Assembly: GCA_019635735.1 (NCBI GenBank)
Contig: JAHBYX010000002.1
Coordinates: forward strand, 310,001 to 374,000
Origin: Mesorhizobium sp.
GTDB taxonomy: Bacteria; Pseudomonadota; Alphaproteobacteria; Rhizobiales; Rhizobiaceae
Direction of reading: 5' to 3'
Length of the DNA: 64,000 nt
Shown: in pieces, positions 55,508-64,000 of the stretch
How the letters are laid out: every line of letters begins with the position of its first letter
Position numbering within the stretch: the first letter of the stretch is position 1
The notes under the pieces: model-generated
The model's input: the letters and a program-made list of their open reading frames with translations, nothing else
Databases searched by the model: none
Told to the model about the DNA's origin: nothing
Translations under genes and position numbers: made by a program

Positions 55508-55858
55508 ATGGGTCTCGCACAATATGCCGAAGACGGGTTCTTTGCGCCGCGCAAGATCGCGGCCGCGCTCCGCACGACCAGCGACGAAGTGGCGCGCACG
55601 GCAGGTCTCGGCAAGGACGCGGTGCAGCGCAAGGATCGCCTCGGTTCGGTTCGGACGCAGCGCCGACTGCGCGAAATGGTCGAGGTGCTGAACAAGGTCG
55701 AGCCGCGCTTCGGATCAGCGCTGATGGCATATGCGTGGTATCGCTCCGAACCCCTGCCGGGTTTCTCGGGCCTTTCCGCGATGCAACTCGTCAGACAGGG
55801 CCGCGCCGACGAGGTGCTCGACTATATCGACGCGGTCGACGCCGGCATTCACGCCTAG
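55508..55858 (+). CDS. MbcA/ParS/Xre-type antitoxin (DUF2384)
   Basis: A 116-residue antitoxin of the RES/Xre system. An N-terminal Xre-like helix-turn-helix region (FFAPRKIAAALRTTSDEVARTAGL) is followed by the C-terminal MbcA/ParS toxin-binding domain, with the characteristic LPGFSGLSAMQLVRQGRADEVLDYID ending (quoted in part: SGLSAMQLVRQGRADEVL). The start has GGAG upstream. The toxin follows after four bases. Confidence 0.9.
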   Translation: MGLAQYAEDGFFAPRKIAAALRTTSDEVARTAGLGKDAVQRKDRLGSVRTQRRLREMVEVLNKVEPRFGSALMAYAWYRSEPLPGFSGLSAMQLVRQGRADEVLDYIDAVDAGIHA

Positions 55859-55862
55859 AGGC

Positions 55863-56378
55863 ATGGCCCTAGCAATGGCGATTCGCTATCGGGGCACGCT
55901 CTATCGCGCGCTGAACCCGATCTACGCCCGCGAGCCGCTTTCGGGAAAGGGAGCCGAACTGCACGGGGGCCGGTTCAACGCAAAGGGCGTGGCAGCGCTC
56001 TATGCGTCGCTCACCGTGATGACAGCGCTTCGCGAGGCAAACCAGGTGGGCAGCCTCCAGCCGACAACACTCGTGTCCTACGATGCCGACATAGAGGCCG
56101 CGTTCGACACCCGCGACGAACATTCGCTGGCCGCGCACGATATCGACCCGGACATCCTGTCCGACCCGGCATGGCGCGAGCGAATGAGGAAGCAGGGAGA
56201 GGCGCCGACGCAGGCCTTGGCGCGGCGGCTGGCGGCCTCCGGCCACAACGGGATCCTGGTGAGAAGCTTTGCCGTCGGCTCGACGGCTTCGGACTTGAAC
56301 CTCGTGCTCTGGCGATGGGGGCCGACCGCTCCCCACCGCCTGACACTCATCGACGATGAGAACCGACTGTCGCGATGA
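55863..56378 (+). CDS. RES domain toxin
   Basis: A 171-residue RES-family toxin; relatives degrade NAD+ or ADP-ribosylate metabolic enzymes. The RES domain is seen in LYRALNPIYAREPLSGKGAE and GGRFNAKGVAALYAS (about 13-50), the GGRxN motif with its Arg being part of the active site, plus the Ser-bearing LVSYDADIEA region and the end SDLNLVLWRWG. It starts four bases after the antitoxin and its stop abuts the cupin gene on the other strand. Its complete length suggests an active toxin. Confidence 0.9.
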   Translation: MALAMAIRYRGTLYRALNPIYAREPLSGKGAELHGGRFNAKGVAALYASLTVMTALREANQVGSLQPTTLVSYDADIEAAFDTRDEHSLAAHDIDPDILSDPAWRERMRKQGEAPTQALARRLAASGHNGILVRSFAVGSTASDLNLVLWRWGPTAPHRLTLIDDENRLSR

Positions 56379-56759
56379 TCACTTCGCCGGCGAAGCGAGC
56401 GGCTTGCCGCGTTCGACCACGTAGATGCCCAGCACCTTGACCGGCTTCTCGCCGACGGCCTTCGCATCGTGGGGAACGCCGGCCGGAATGACATAGGAAT
56501 CGCCGGCCTTCATCGTGACATCGCCCTGCCCGTCGATCGACAGCACCGTCTCGCCCTCCAGCACATAGCCCGTCTCGATGCCGGGATGCGTATGGCGGCC
56601 CGCCGATACGCCCGGCTGGATCTCGGCGAGCCCGGTGACTGTCGTATAGCCTTCCGGGAAATCGACCTTCTGCAGCGGCGTGCGCCTGATTCCGTCCTGC
56701 GCGGCGGCCGTCGCCGTCATGGCGGCAAGTGCAACAGCGATGATCGGCAGTCTCGGCAT
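56379..56759 (-). CDS. Exported cupin domain protein
   Basis: A 126-residue protein with a signal peptide (cleavage near TAAAQ, about residue 21) and one small cupin barrel. The metal motif is AGRHTHPGIETGYVLEG (two His and Glu) and the second part is PAGVPHDAKA. Periplasmic single-cupin proteins of this type are common in Mesorhizobium. The ligand is unknown. Confidence 0.85.
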   Translation of the reverse strand: MPRLPIIAVALAAMTATAAAQDGIRRTPLQKVDFPEGYTTVTGLAEIQPGVSAGRHTHPGIETGYVLEGETVLSIDGQGDVTMKAGDSYVIPAGVPHDAKAVGEKPVKVLGIYVVERGKPLASPAK

Positions 56760-56904
56760 GAAGGTCTCTCCCTGTCCACGACGCGCGAGTCTAGCGGGAG
56801 CCGTCCCTGCCGCAAGGGGAGGACGCGCGTTCTCCACATGCCCGCCTTGCCGCCCCGGCCCGCTCTGGCTACAGCAGGGCAGCACCCACAGACGGAATGC
56901 CGCC

Positions 56905-57657
56905 TTGAGCCTCATAGACGCCCTCATCCTCTTCGCTTCCGGCGTGATTGCCGGCGCGGTCAATGCCGTCGCGGGCGGCGGCACGTTTCTCACATTCGGG
57001 GCGCTGTCCGTCGCCGGCATCCCGCCGATCGTCGCCAACGCCACCTCCTCGATCACCCAGTTTCCCGGCTACATTACCTCGACGCTCGCCTACTGGAGCG
57101 ACATCAGGACATTCTGGCGCGGCGCGCTTGTCCTCTCTCTGATCTCGGCGGCGGGCGCACTGGCCGGCGCGCTGATCCTGCTCGCGCTCGACAACCCGTC
57201 CTTCCGCGCGCTGGTGCCTTGGCTGCTCATCGCCGCGACCGCCATCTTCGCCGCCGGACCCTGGCTCAAGCCGAAGCCGAAGCCTGGACAGCACGCCGCC
57301 GTCGGCGGCTTCGCCGGAGCGCTCGTCCAGTTCGTCACCGCGGTCTATGGCGGCTTCTTCGGCGCCGGCATGGGCGTGATGATGCTGGCGACGCTGGGGC
57401 TGACCCAGGAAGGCGACTACCACCGCCTCAATGCGCTGAAGAACATGCTCTCGATCGTCATCGCCGCGGTCGCGATCGTCGTTTTCGTCGCCGGCGGCGT
57501 GGTCGCCTGGCCGCAGGCTTTCGTCATGATCCCCGCCGTCGCGATCGGCGGCTGGTCGGGCGTCTGGATCGCCAAGCGGGTGCCGCAGCTTGCGCTGCGC
57601 GTCTTCGTCATCGCGGTCGGCCTGCTGCTGGCGCTGTATTACTTCGTGACGGGCTGA
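56905..57657 (+). CDS. TauE/SafE (TSUP) family sulfite/anion exporter
   Basis: A 250-residue membrane protein with about eight helices in two repeats. The first repeat starts GVIAGAVNAVAGGGTFLTF, the TSUP signature, and the second has YGGFFGAGMGVMML. No ATG fits, so TTG at 56905 is used; no good ribosome binding site is seen. Family members export sulfite, sulfoacetate or similar anions. The neighbours do not show which. Confidence 0.82.
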   Translation: MSLIDALILFASGVIAGAVNAVAGGGTFLTFGALSVAGIPPIVANATSSITQFPGYITSTLAYWSDIRTFWRGALVLSLISAAGALAGALILLALDNPSFRALVPWLLIAATAIFAAGPWLKPKPKPGQHAAVGGFAGALVQFVTAVYGGFFGAGMGVMMLATLGLTQEGDYHRLNALKNMLSIVIAAVAIVVFVAGGVVAWPQAFVMIPAVAIGGWSGVWIAKRVPQLALRVFVIAVGLLLALYYFVTG

Positions 57658-57663
57658 GCGGGT

Positions 57664-58032
57664 CTACGGCCGCGGTTCCGTCGCTCGCCCGATCCGGCCG
57701 AGATGGGTGTCCTGGAAGCCGCTCTCGTGCTTCAATCCATAGCCGAGAGTGCGGTCGATCGCGATATGCGCGGCCAGGATGATGGCAAGCTGGGTCAACA
57801 GCGGCGAAGCGGCAGCGAGGGCGGCCAGCCAGAGGGCGACCGGCGCGAACCAGCCATGCACCGCATTGTAGGCGCGGGCTCCGACCCTCGGATTGACGAG
57901 ATAGCCGATCATCGACAGGTCGGGCGCAAGGATCAGCGCGGCGAAGAGCCACCAGCTCCCGTCGGACAGTTGAAAGGCGACAAGTGCCGCAAGCGCCATC
58001 GCGGCGCGTTCAAGTCGCAGCAGCGAAGTCAT
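57664..58032 (-). CDS. DUF4260 family membrane protein
   Basis: A 122-residue protein with about four hydrophobic segments. [33 protein letters not shown] (start quoted only: [11 protein letters not shown]) and [24 protein letters not shown] (quoted in part: [20 protein letters not shown]) match DUF4260. The start, with GGAGGA upstream, overlaps the trmD stop by four bases, so it is translated with trmD. Function unknown. Confidence 0.88.
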   Translation of the reverse strand: MTSLLRLERAAMALAALVAFQLSDGSWWLFAALILAPDLSMIGYLVNPRVGARAYNAVHGWFAPVALWLAALAAASPLLTQLAIILAAHIAIDRTLGYGLKHESGFQDTHLGRIGRATEPRP

Positions 58033-58730
58033 TTTTCCTCCCACTCACTCGCCGTCAGGAGATCGGGCCGCCGTTCTCGCGTCAACGTCCCCGCCTGCTC
58101 GCGCCGCCATTTCGCGATCTTCCCGTGATTGCCCGACATCAGGACCTCTGGGATCGGCCGTCCCTCCCATTCGGGCGGGCGCGTATAGTGCGGATGCTCC
58201 AGCAACCCGTTCTCGAAGCTCTCCTCGCCGCCCGAATCCTCGTTGCCCATCACCCCCGGCAGCAGCCGCACAACCGCGTCGAGCAGGACCAGCGCCGCAG
58301 GCTCCCCGCCCGACAGGATGTAGTCGCCGATCGACACCTCCTCGAGGTTCCGTGCCTCGATCACCCGCTGGTCCACTCCTTCGAAGCGGCCGCAGACGAT
58401 AACTACGCCCGGCCCCGCCGCCAGTTCGCGCACGCGCGCCTGCGTCAGCGGCTTTCCGCGCGGGCTCATCAGCAGCTTCGGACGAGGGTCGCCCCCAGCC
58501 GCCGCATGGTCGATCGCCGAGCCGAGCACATCCGCCCGCAGCACCATGCCCGCCCCGCCGCCGGCCGGCGTATCGTCGACGGCGCGATGGCGGCCGAGGC
58601 CGAAGTCGCGGATCTGCACCGTCTCCAGCGACCAGTCGCCCCGCTCCAGCGCCTTGCCGGCAAGCGACACACCCAGCGCGCCTGGAAACATCTCCGGATA
58701 GAGCGTCAGCACCGTGGCACGGAATGTCAC
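58029..58730 (-). CDS. trmD: tRNA (guanine-N1)-methyltransferase TrmD
   Basis: Methylates G37 of tRNAs with a G36, preventing frameshifts. A 233-residue SPOUT enzyme; the trefoil knot is in [12 protein letters not shown] (about 113-124) and [11 protein letters not shown] (132-142). The C-terminal domain includes [12 protein letters not shown] and the end [14 protein letters not shown]. It overlaps rimM by ATGA and DUF4260 at the other end. Confidence 0.97.
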   Translation of the reverse strand: MTFRATVLTLYPEMFPGALGVSLAGKALERGDWSLETVQIRDFGLGRHRAVDDTPAGGGAGMVLRADVLGSAIDHAAAGGDPRPKLLMSPRGKPLTQARVRELAAGPGVVIVCGRFEGVDQRVIEARNLEEVSIGDYILSGGEPAALVLLDAVVRLLPGVMGNEDSGGEESFENGLLEHPHYTRPPEWEGRPIPEVLMSGNHGKIAKWRREQAGTLTRERRPDLLTASEWEEK

Positions 58731-59323
58731 CTGTTGCCGCCCGCCGATTTCGGCCCGCGCGGGCGCTTGTCGACCGCCCTGTGCTCGTCCGGCGCCTCTT
58801 CCTCATCGGTCTCCACGAGGCCCGCGGAGACCGGATCGATCCGCACCTTGCCGGCTGGCATGTCAACCGCCGGCACCGCCGCCTTGGTGAACGGGACCAG
58901 CACGGTCGTCTTCCCGCCGCGTGCGATTTCGAGGATATCGCCGCCTCCGAAATTGTGAACCGCGATGATCTTGCCGATCGGCGCTTCCTCTATGTCCACC
59001 GCGTCCAGCCCGATCAGGTCGGCATGGTAGAACTCCTCGTCTTCTAGGTCGTCCGGCAGCATGTCGCGGTCGACGAAGAGCGCGGTGCCGGTCAGCGCCT
59101 CGGCCGCCGAGCGGTCGTTGACGCCCTTGAACCGGACGACGGCCATGTCCTTCTGCATGCGTATGTCGAGGATCGTGAAGGCGCGGCCGTCCTCCGCGTA
59201 GAGCGGCCCGTAGTCGTCCAGCGCCAGCGGGTCGCCGGTATAGCTCTTGACGCGCACTTCGCCCTTGATTCCGTGCGCGGCGCCGATCACGGCCATCTGG
59301 ATGGGATTTTGCGGCTTCGACAT
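58727..59323 (-). CDS. rimM: Ribosome maturation factor RimM
   Basis: A 198-residue 16S maturation factor that binds S19. The RimM N-domain opens with [21 protein letters not shown] (quoted in part: [15 protein letters not shown]), and the PRC-barrel is in [13 protein letters not shown] and [11 protein letters not shown] basic and Pro-rich extension ends it. It overlaps trmD. The usual upstream partner rpsP is not seen before it in this window. Confidence 0.95.
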   Translation of the reverse strand: MSKPQNPIQMAVIGAAHGIKGEVRVKSYTGDPLALDDYGPLYAEDGRAFTILDIRMQKDMAVVRFKGVNDRSAAEALTGTALFVDRDMLPDDLEDEEFYHADLIGLDAVDIEEAPIGKIIAVHNFGGGDILEIARGGKTTVLVPFTKAAVPAVDMPAGKVRIDPVSAGLVETDEEEAPDEHRAVDKRPRGPKSAGGNR

Positions 59324-59444
59324 GTCGATCTCCTCGCCATTCTCCTAGCTCTCCGCACGGTTCAAGACAATCTGCGCCTCGTTTCACACTCTGGTAAGGT
59401 CGCCAAATCAGCATGGCGCGGGATTCGGGCGCGAAAGGGCCGGC

Positions 59445-60380
<936 letters not shown>

Positions 60381-60442
60381 CAGGGCGCATTTGTCGCCCG
60401 CCATTAACGGAAAAGCCGGAATTTCCGCCTAGGCTCGGCGGC

Positions 60443-61510
60443 ATGAAGAAAGCCGTCGCCCTCGCCGATCGCGCCGCCAGCGTCTCGCTGTGGCTGGTCG
60501 CGTTCGCCAACCTGTTCTTCCTGCTGGCCTTCCTCGCTACCCTGTTCCTGTTCGCCGGCAGGGCCGAAGCGGCGACGCCGGTCTGCACCGGCAAGAACAT
60601 GATCGAGGAGATGGCGGCCTCCGATCCGGCTGCCCTCGACAGGATAAAAGCGGAGGCGGCGAAGACGCCGAACGGAGCCGGGCTCCTCTGGAAGATCGAA
60701 AAAGAGGGCGCCAAGCCCTCTTTCCTTTTCGGCACCATGCACATGACCGACCCGCGCGTCGTCACGCTGCCGGCCGACGCGCAGGCCGCCTTCGACACTT
60801 CGTCCACCGTGGTGATCGAGACCACCGACGTGCTCGATCAGGCGAAGATGATGGCGGGCTTCATGGAAGATCCGGAACTTATGATGTTCACGGACAAGAC
60901 GACGCTGCCCTCGCTCCTTTCTCCGGAAGACGAGAAGATGGTCGAGGCGGCGCTGTCCAAGCGCGGCATTCCGCTCGCCAGCGTCATCAAGATGAAGCCC
61001 TGGATCCTGTCCGCGATGGTCGCGCTCCCGGCCTGCGAGATGGCGCGCAAGGCCGCGGGCGAGCCCGTGCTCGACATCAATCTCGCCAGGCAGGCCGAAG
61101 CCGCGGGCAAGACGCTCGGCGGGCTGGAGACCGCGAAGAGCCAGTTGGAAGCGATGGCCTCCCTGCCGCTCGAGTTCCACGTCGAAGGGCTCGTCGAGAC
61201 GCTCAGGCTCGGCGACGGCATCGACGACGTCATCGAAACGATGATCGACATCTATCTCGCCGGCGATACCGGCATGTTCTGGCCCTTCTTCGAGGCGGCC
61301 CTTCCCTCCGGCGAGGACGGCAAGTCCGGCTACTCCGCCTTCGAGGAGACCATGATCACGGCGCGCAACGGCGTGATGGCCCGCGAGGCGAAGGCGTTCC
61401 TGGACGCGGGAGGCGCCTTCATCGCGGTCGGCGCCCTGCATCTTCCCGGCGAAGAAGGTGTCGTCGAGCTCCTGCGCAAGGACGGCTACACGGTCACCCG
61501 CGCCGAGTGA
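60443..61510 (+). CDS. TraB/GumN family protein
   Basis: A 355-residue protein with an N-terminal hydrophobic anchor or signal (about 14-44, ending AEA). The TraB/GumN fold (Tiki-like metalloprotease relatives) is shown by FLFGTMHMTDPRV (about 92-104), the Gly-x-x-His motif, and GAFIAVGALHLPGE near residue 330. It probably sits in the periplasm or on the membrane. The function of bacterial members is not settled. Confidence 0.88.
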   Translation: MKKAVALADRAASVSLWLVAFANLFFLLAFLATLFLFAGRAEAATPVCTGKNMIEEMAASDPAALDRIKAEAAKTPNGAGLLWKIEKEGAKPSFLFGTMHMTDPRVVTLPADAQAAFDTSSTVVIETTDVLDQAKMMAGFMEDPELMMFTDKTTLPSLLSPEDEKMVEAALSKRGIPLASVIKMKPWILSAMVALPACEMARKAAGEPVLDINLARQAEAAGKTLGGLETAKSQLEAMASLPLEFHVEGLVETLRLGDGIDDVIETMIDIYLAGDTGMFWPFFEAALPSGEDGKSGYSAFEETMITARNGVMAREAKAFLDAGGAFIAVGALHLPGEEGVVELLRKDGYTVTRAE

Positions 61511-61584
61511 TCACGTAAAGCGTGATTTTGCGTCCCTGCCCGTCGGTGTTAGCGTTCCGCCATCGACCAGCACGGGAGACGACG

Positions 61585-61773
61585 ATGAAGACCCTGTTCG
61601 CCGCAGCCGCACTGCTTGGATTGACCGCCTCTGGCGCACTCGCCGCCTGCGGCCATGACATGGTCAAGGCCGAGACCACCCAGTCGGTCGCGACCCTCGA
61701 CATGTCGACCACGGCATCGACAGCCGCAGAGACCACGGTGAAGACCGAAGAGACGAAGCCTGCCGAGGAATAA
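61585..61773 (+). CDS. Hypothetical small exported protein
   Basis: A 62-residue protein with a signal peptide (cleavage near ALA, residue 20) and a Thr/Glu/Ser-rich, mostly disordered mature part of about 42 residues; AACGHDMVK starts it, so Cys could also be a lipobox-like cysteine, but the residues before it (LAAC) fit a lipobox. If so it is a lipoprotein. GGGAG precedes the start. A terminator follows. Confidence 0.72.
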   Translation: MKTLFAAAALLGLTASGALAACGHDMVKAETTQSVATLDMSTTASTAAETTVKTEETKPAEE

Positions 61774-61798
61774 GCCGTCGGATAGCTCGAATGGATTG

Positions 61799-61830
61799 CG
61801 GCCGGCCTTTGTGTCCGGCCGTTTTCGTTT
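61799..61830 (+). terminator. Rho-independent terminator
   Basis: CGGCCGG (61799-61805) with CCGGCCG (61815-61821), loop of nine, then TTTTCGTTT. It closes the small exported gene. Confidence 0.75.
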
Positions 61831-61911
61831 GTGAAGAGGCAGTCCTCACGGCAATTTGAACCATTCCGCCCGTTCGACGTTGTGGCAGCGTAGCAGCAAT
61901 GGAGAACCAAG

Positions 61912-62328
61912 ATGGTGGATCCCCTCAATCCTGATCCGCGGGGCACCCCTCCGCCTCATCCGGCGACCGATCCAACCCGCGCGGATTATGATCCGGCCCG
62001 CGTGGACAACCGGACGGTCGTCCAGTCGCGCAGCGGCGGCACGGGCGTCATGATCGCGGCCGTCGTCATAATCCTCGCGATCATCGCCTATTTCGTCTTC
62101 GGCACCGGCGGTGACGCACCCGGCCCGGATGCTCCGCCGCCCCCGGCGGCAACTGAGCCGGCCCCGGCAACCCCGCCGGCCGCTCCGGCTCCCGAGCCGA
62201 CGCCGCCCGCGGCCGAACCCGCGCCCGCGCCCACGCAGCCTGCCCCGGCAGAGCCCGCGCCGGCTCCCGAGCCCGGTCCGGCTCCGGCCCCGACGCCTCC
62301 GCCGGCACAGCCCGCTCCGGCCCAGTAA
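61912..62328 (+). CDS. Single-pass membrane protein with Pro/Ala/Glu-rich repeats
   Basis: A 138-residue protein. Residues 1-43 are Pro- and Asp-rich and cytosolic in prediction, one helix at about 45-66 (MIAAVVIILAIIAYFVF), and residues 70-138 are a low-complexity tract of PAPAEPAP-like units with no Cys. The tract would span the periplasm and resembles TonB-like or cell-wall-spanning linkers, but no TonB C-terminal domain follows. No named family is recognised. Confidence 0.7.
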   Translation: MVDPLNPDPRGTPPPHPATDPTRADYDPARVDNRTVVQSRSGGTGVMIAAVVIILAIIAYFVFGTGGDAPGPDAPPPPAATEPAPATPPAAPAPEPTPPAAEPAPAPTQPAPAEPAPAPEPGPAPAPTPPPAQPAPAQ

Positions 62329-62354
62329 AGGCCGCGCGGCTCCTGAAACGACGA

Positions 62355-62378
62355 CGGCCCGCCATCCGGCGGGCCGTT
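62355..62378. terminator. Hairpin between convergent genes
   Basis: CGGCCCGCC (62355-62363) with GGCGGGCCG (62368-62376), ATCC loop. T-runs are short on both sides, so it may be a weak two-way terminator for the membrane protein gene and lpdA. Confidence 0.6.
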
Positions 62379-62400
62379 GTGCATCCGCAATGCCTGTCGC

Positions 62401-63804
62401 TCAGATGTGGATCGGCTTGAAGAACGTCGCCAGCGCCGCCTCGCGCACCGCTTCCGACATGGTCGGATGCGCATGGGTCGTACGCGCCAGATCCTCCGAC
62501 GAACCGCCGAATTCCATCAGCACCGTCAGTTCGTGGATCATCTCGCCGGCGCCGAAGCCGACGATATGTGCGCCGAGCACCCGGTCCGTCACCTTGTCGG
62601 CGAGGATCTTTACCAGCCCTTCGGTATGCAGCATCGCGCGCGCGCGGCCGTTCGCCGTGAAGGGGAACTTGCCGACCTTGTAGTCGATGCCCGCCTTCTT
62701 CAGCTCTTCCTCGGTCTTGCCCACCGAGGCGACTTCGGGGCTGGTATAGACCACGCTCGGGATCGCATCGTAATTCACATGGCCACGCTGGCCGGCGAGA
62801 ATCTCGGCGACCGCGATGCCTTCGTCCTCGGCCTTATGCGCCAGCATCGGCCCGGCGATCACGTCGCCGATGGCGTAGATGCCCTTGACGTTGGTCTGGT
62901 ATTGGCCGTCGGTCTTGACCTTGCCCCGATCCATCTCGACGCCCGCTTCCTCCAGCCCGAGCCCGTCGGTGTAGGGGCGCCTGCCGGTGGCGATCAGCAC
63001 GACGTCGGCAGCGAGCGTCTCCGCCGCGCCGCCCTTCACCGGCTCGAAGGTCACGGTCGCGCCCTTCTTGCCCTTCTCGACAGCCGTCACCTTGGCGCCG
63101 AGCTTGAAGTCGATTCCCTGCTTGGCCAGCATCCGCTGGAACTGCTTCGATATCTCGCCGTCCATGCCGCCGAGGATCGTGTCGAGATACTCCACGACCG
63201 TCACCTTGGCGCCGAGCCGCGCCCAGACCGAGCCGAGTTCGAGGCCGATCACCCCGCCGCCGACGACGGCCATGCTGGCCGGCACCTTGTCGAGCGCGAT
63301 GCCGCCGGTGGACGAGACGATCACCTTCTCGTCGATGTCGACCTTGACGCCGGGAATGCCGGCCACGTCCGACCCGGTGGCGATGACGATGTTGGCGCCC
63401 TCGACCTCGGTCACCTTGCCGTCCTCGCCGGTCACCGCCACCTTGCCGGGGGCGGCGATCCTGCCCGTGCCGCGGAAGGCGTCGATCTTGTTCTTCTTGA
63501 ACAGGAAGGCGACGCCGCCGACGTTGGACGCCACCGTCGCGTCCTTGTGCGCCATCATCTTCGTCAGGTTGAGCTTCGGCTTCACACCCTCGATGCCGAG
63601 CGCGTCGAACGAATGCCCGGCCTCAGCGAACATCTCGGAGGCGTGCAGCAGCGCCTTCGACGGGATGCAGCCAATGTTGAGGCACGTGCCGCCATAGGTC
63701 TCGCGCTTCTCGACCACGGCCGTCTTCAGGCCGAGCTGCGCCGCCTTGATCGCGCCGACATAGCCGCCCGGGCCGGTTCCGATAAAGATCACGTCATAGG
63801 CCAT
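62401..63804 (-). CDS. lpdA: Dihydrolipoyl dehydrogenase
   Basis: E3 flavoprotein of 2-oxoacid dehydrogenase complexes, 467 residues. FAD motif is [10 protein letters not shown], the active disulfide is Cys41-Cys46 ([13 protein letters not shown]), the NAD motif is [11 protein letters not shown], and the C-terminal active-site His-Glu is HAHPTMSE. It is complete. Sequence resembles the 2-oxoglutarate-dehydrogenase-linked E3 of rhizobia; the other subunits are not in the window. Confidence 0.95.
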   Translation of the reverse strand: MAYDVIFIGTGPGGYVGAIKAAQLGLKTAVVEKRETYGGTCLNIGCIPSKALLHASEMFAEAGHSFDALGIEGVKPKLNLTKMMAHKDATVASNVGGVAFLFKKNKIDAFRGTGRIAAPGKVAVTGEDGKVTEVEGANIVIATGSDVAGIPGVKVDIDEKVIVSSTGGIALDKVPASMAVVGGGVIGLELGSVWARLGAKVTVVEYLDTILGGMDGEISKQFQRMLAKQGIDFKLGAKVTAVEKGKKGATVTFEPVKGGAAETLAADVVLIATGRRPYTDGLGLEEAGVEMDRGKVKTDGQYQTNVKGIYAIGDVIAGPMLAHKAEDEGIAVAEILAGQRGHVNYDAIPSVVYTSPEVASVGKTEEELKKAGIDYKVGKFPFTANGRARAMLHTEGLVKILADKVTDRVLGAHIVGFGAGEMIHELTVLMEFGGSSEDLARTTHAHPTMSEAVREAALATFFKPIHI

Positions 63805-63828
63805 CGTCCGGTCTCCCGTCGTGCTGGT

Positions 63829-64000
63829 TCAGCGCCCGCCGCTCACGTCGAGCAGCGTGCCGGTGATATAGGATGCCTCGTCCGACAAAAGCCAGACGAC
63901 GGCCGATGCAATTTCCTCAGGTCTGCCTTCCCTTTTCATGGGAAGTCCGGAGCGGACTTTCTCCACCCGGTCCGGCTCGCCGCCGGAGGCATGGATGTCG
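63829..64000 (-). CDS. SDR family oxidoreductase, 3' end only
   Basis: The last 57 codons of a short-chain dehydrogenase run off the window. [20 protein letters not shown] and [15 protein letters not shown] are the standard C-terminal SDR motifs (GRPEEIA, YITG and GG). It ends 24 bases from the lpdA start on the same strand, so it may be co-transcribed with it. The catalytic part is outside the window. Confidence 0.85.
   Translation of the reverse strand, partial: DIHASGGEPDRVEKVRSGLPMKREGRPEEIASAVVWLLSDEASYITGTLLDVSGGR

Overview
The window is a GC-rich, gene-dense chromosomal segment of an alphaproteobacterium, most likely a member of the Rhizobiales close to Mesorhizobium, Aminobacter or other Phyllobacteriaceae. 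This is inferred from gene order and protein style, not from a marker gene. Supporting blocks are Suv3-like helicase / S4 protein / fdxA / carD, tesB / glnK / amtB / ftsK / lolA / xth, a 6S RNA in front of 5-formyltetrahydrofolate cyclo-ligase, phaR beside phaA and phaB, and an rplS with a long Ala/Glu-rich tail. I see 70 protein genes (two cut by the window ends), one structured RNA, several families of palindromic intergenic repeats, and no tRNA, rRNA, CRISPR array, insertion sequence or prophage.

Layout. 1-10 kb: the end of a patatin phospholipase; a TetR regulator divergent from a periplasmic-type molybdenum aldehyde oxidoreductase (2Fe-2S subunit, Tat-exported molybdopterin subunit, di-heme cytochrome c); then an RND efflux pair and a tiny DUF3309 protein. 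10-15 kb: msrB and a MoxR ATPase / VWA pair that is split by a VapBC-like toxin-antitoxin pair, an acetyltransferase and a metallo-beta-lactamase-fold hydrolase. 15-21 kb: two paralogous small secreted proteins, 6S RNA, cyclo-ligase, a metallophosphoesterase, TerC, L32 and gamma-glutamyltransferase. 21-26.5 kb: polyhydroxybutyrate genes (phaR, phaA, phaB, with a small secreted protein between the last two), a DUF1127 protein, a flavin-binding PPOX protein and aquaporin. 26.5-27.3 kb: a gene-free region with an unusual cluster of GANTC sites and a 79-bp direct repeat. 27-41.7 kb: housekeeping core (helicase to exonuclease III). 41.9-47.7 kb: a putrescine-type ydcSTUV-patD operon with palindromes in three of its four gene junctions. 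47.8-54.5 kb: Uma2 protein, LysR regulator, Rrf2 regulator with a thioredoxin-reductase-like flavoprotein, a kinase-like phosphotransferase, and an amino-acid ABC operon that carries an acetyltransferase and a methyltransferase but no ATPase. 54.6-59.3 kb: the rimM-trmD-rplS ribosome/tRNA cluster opened up by about 2.9 kb of accessory genes including a RES/Xre toxin-antitoxin pair. 59.4-64 kb: xerC, a TraB/GumN protein, two small envelope proteins, lpdA and the end of an SDR gene.

How it works together. Nitrogen control is visible in a sigma-54-like site before glnK-amtB. Candidate CtrA-type TTAA-N7-TTAA motifs lie before ftsK and before the DUF1127 gene, and the GANTC cluster suggests CcrM-linked cell-cycle control. 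Candidate operators lie beside the TetR, Rrf2 and VapB genes. The accessory genes sit as small insertions between conserved blocks rather than as one island. All functional calls are from motifs and context read by eye; no database search was run.
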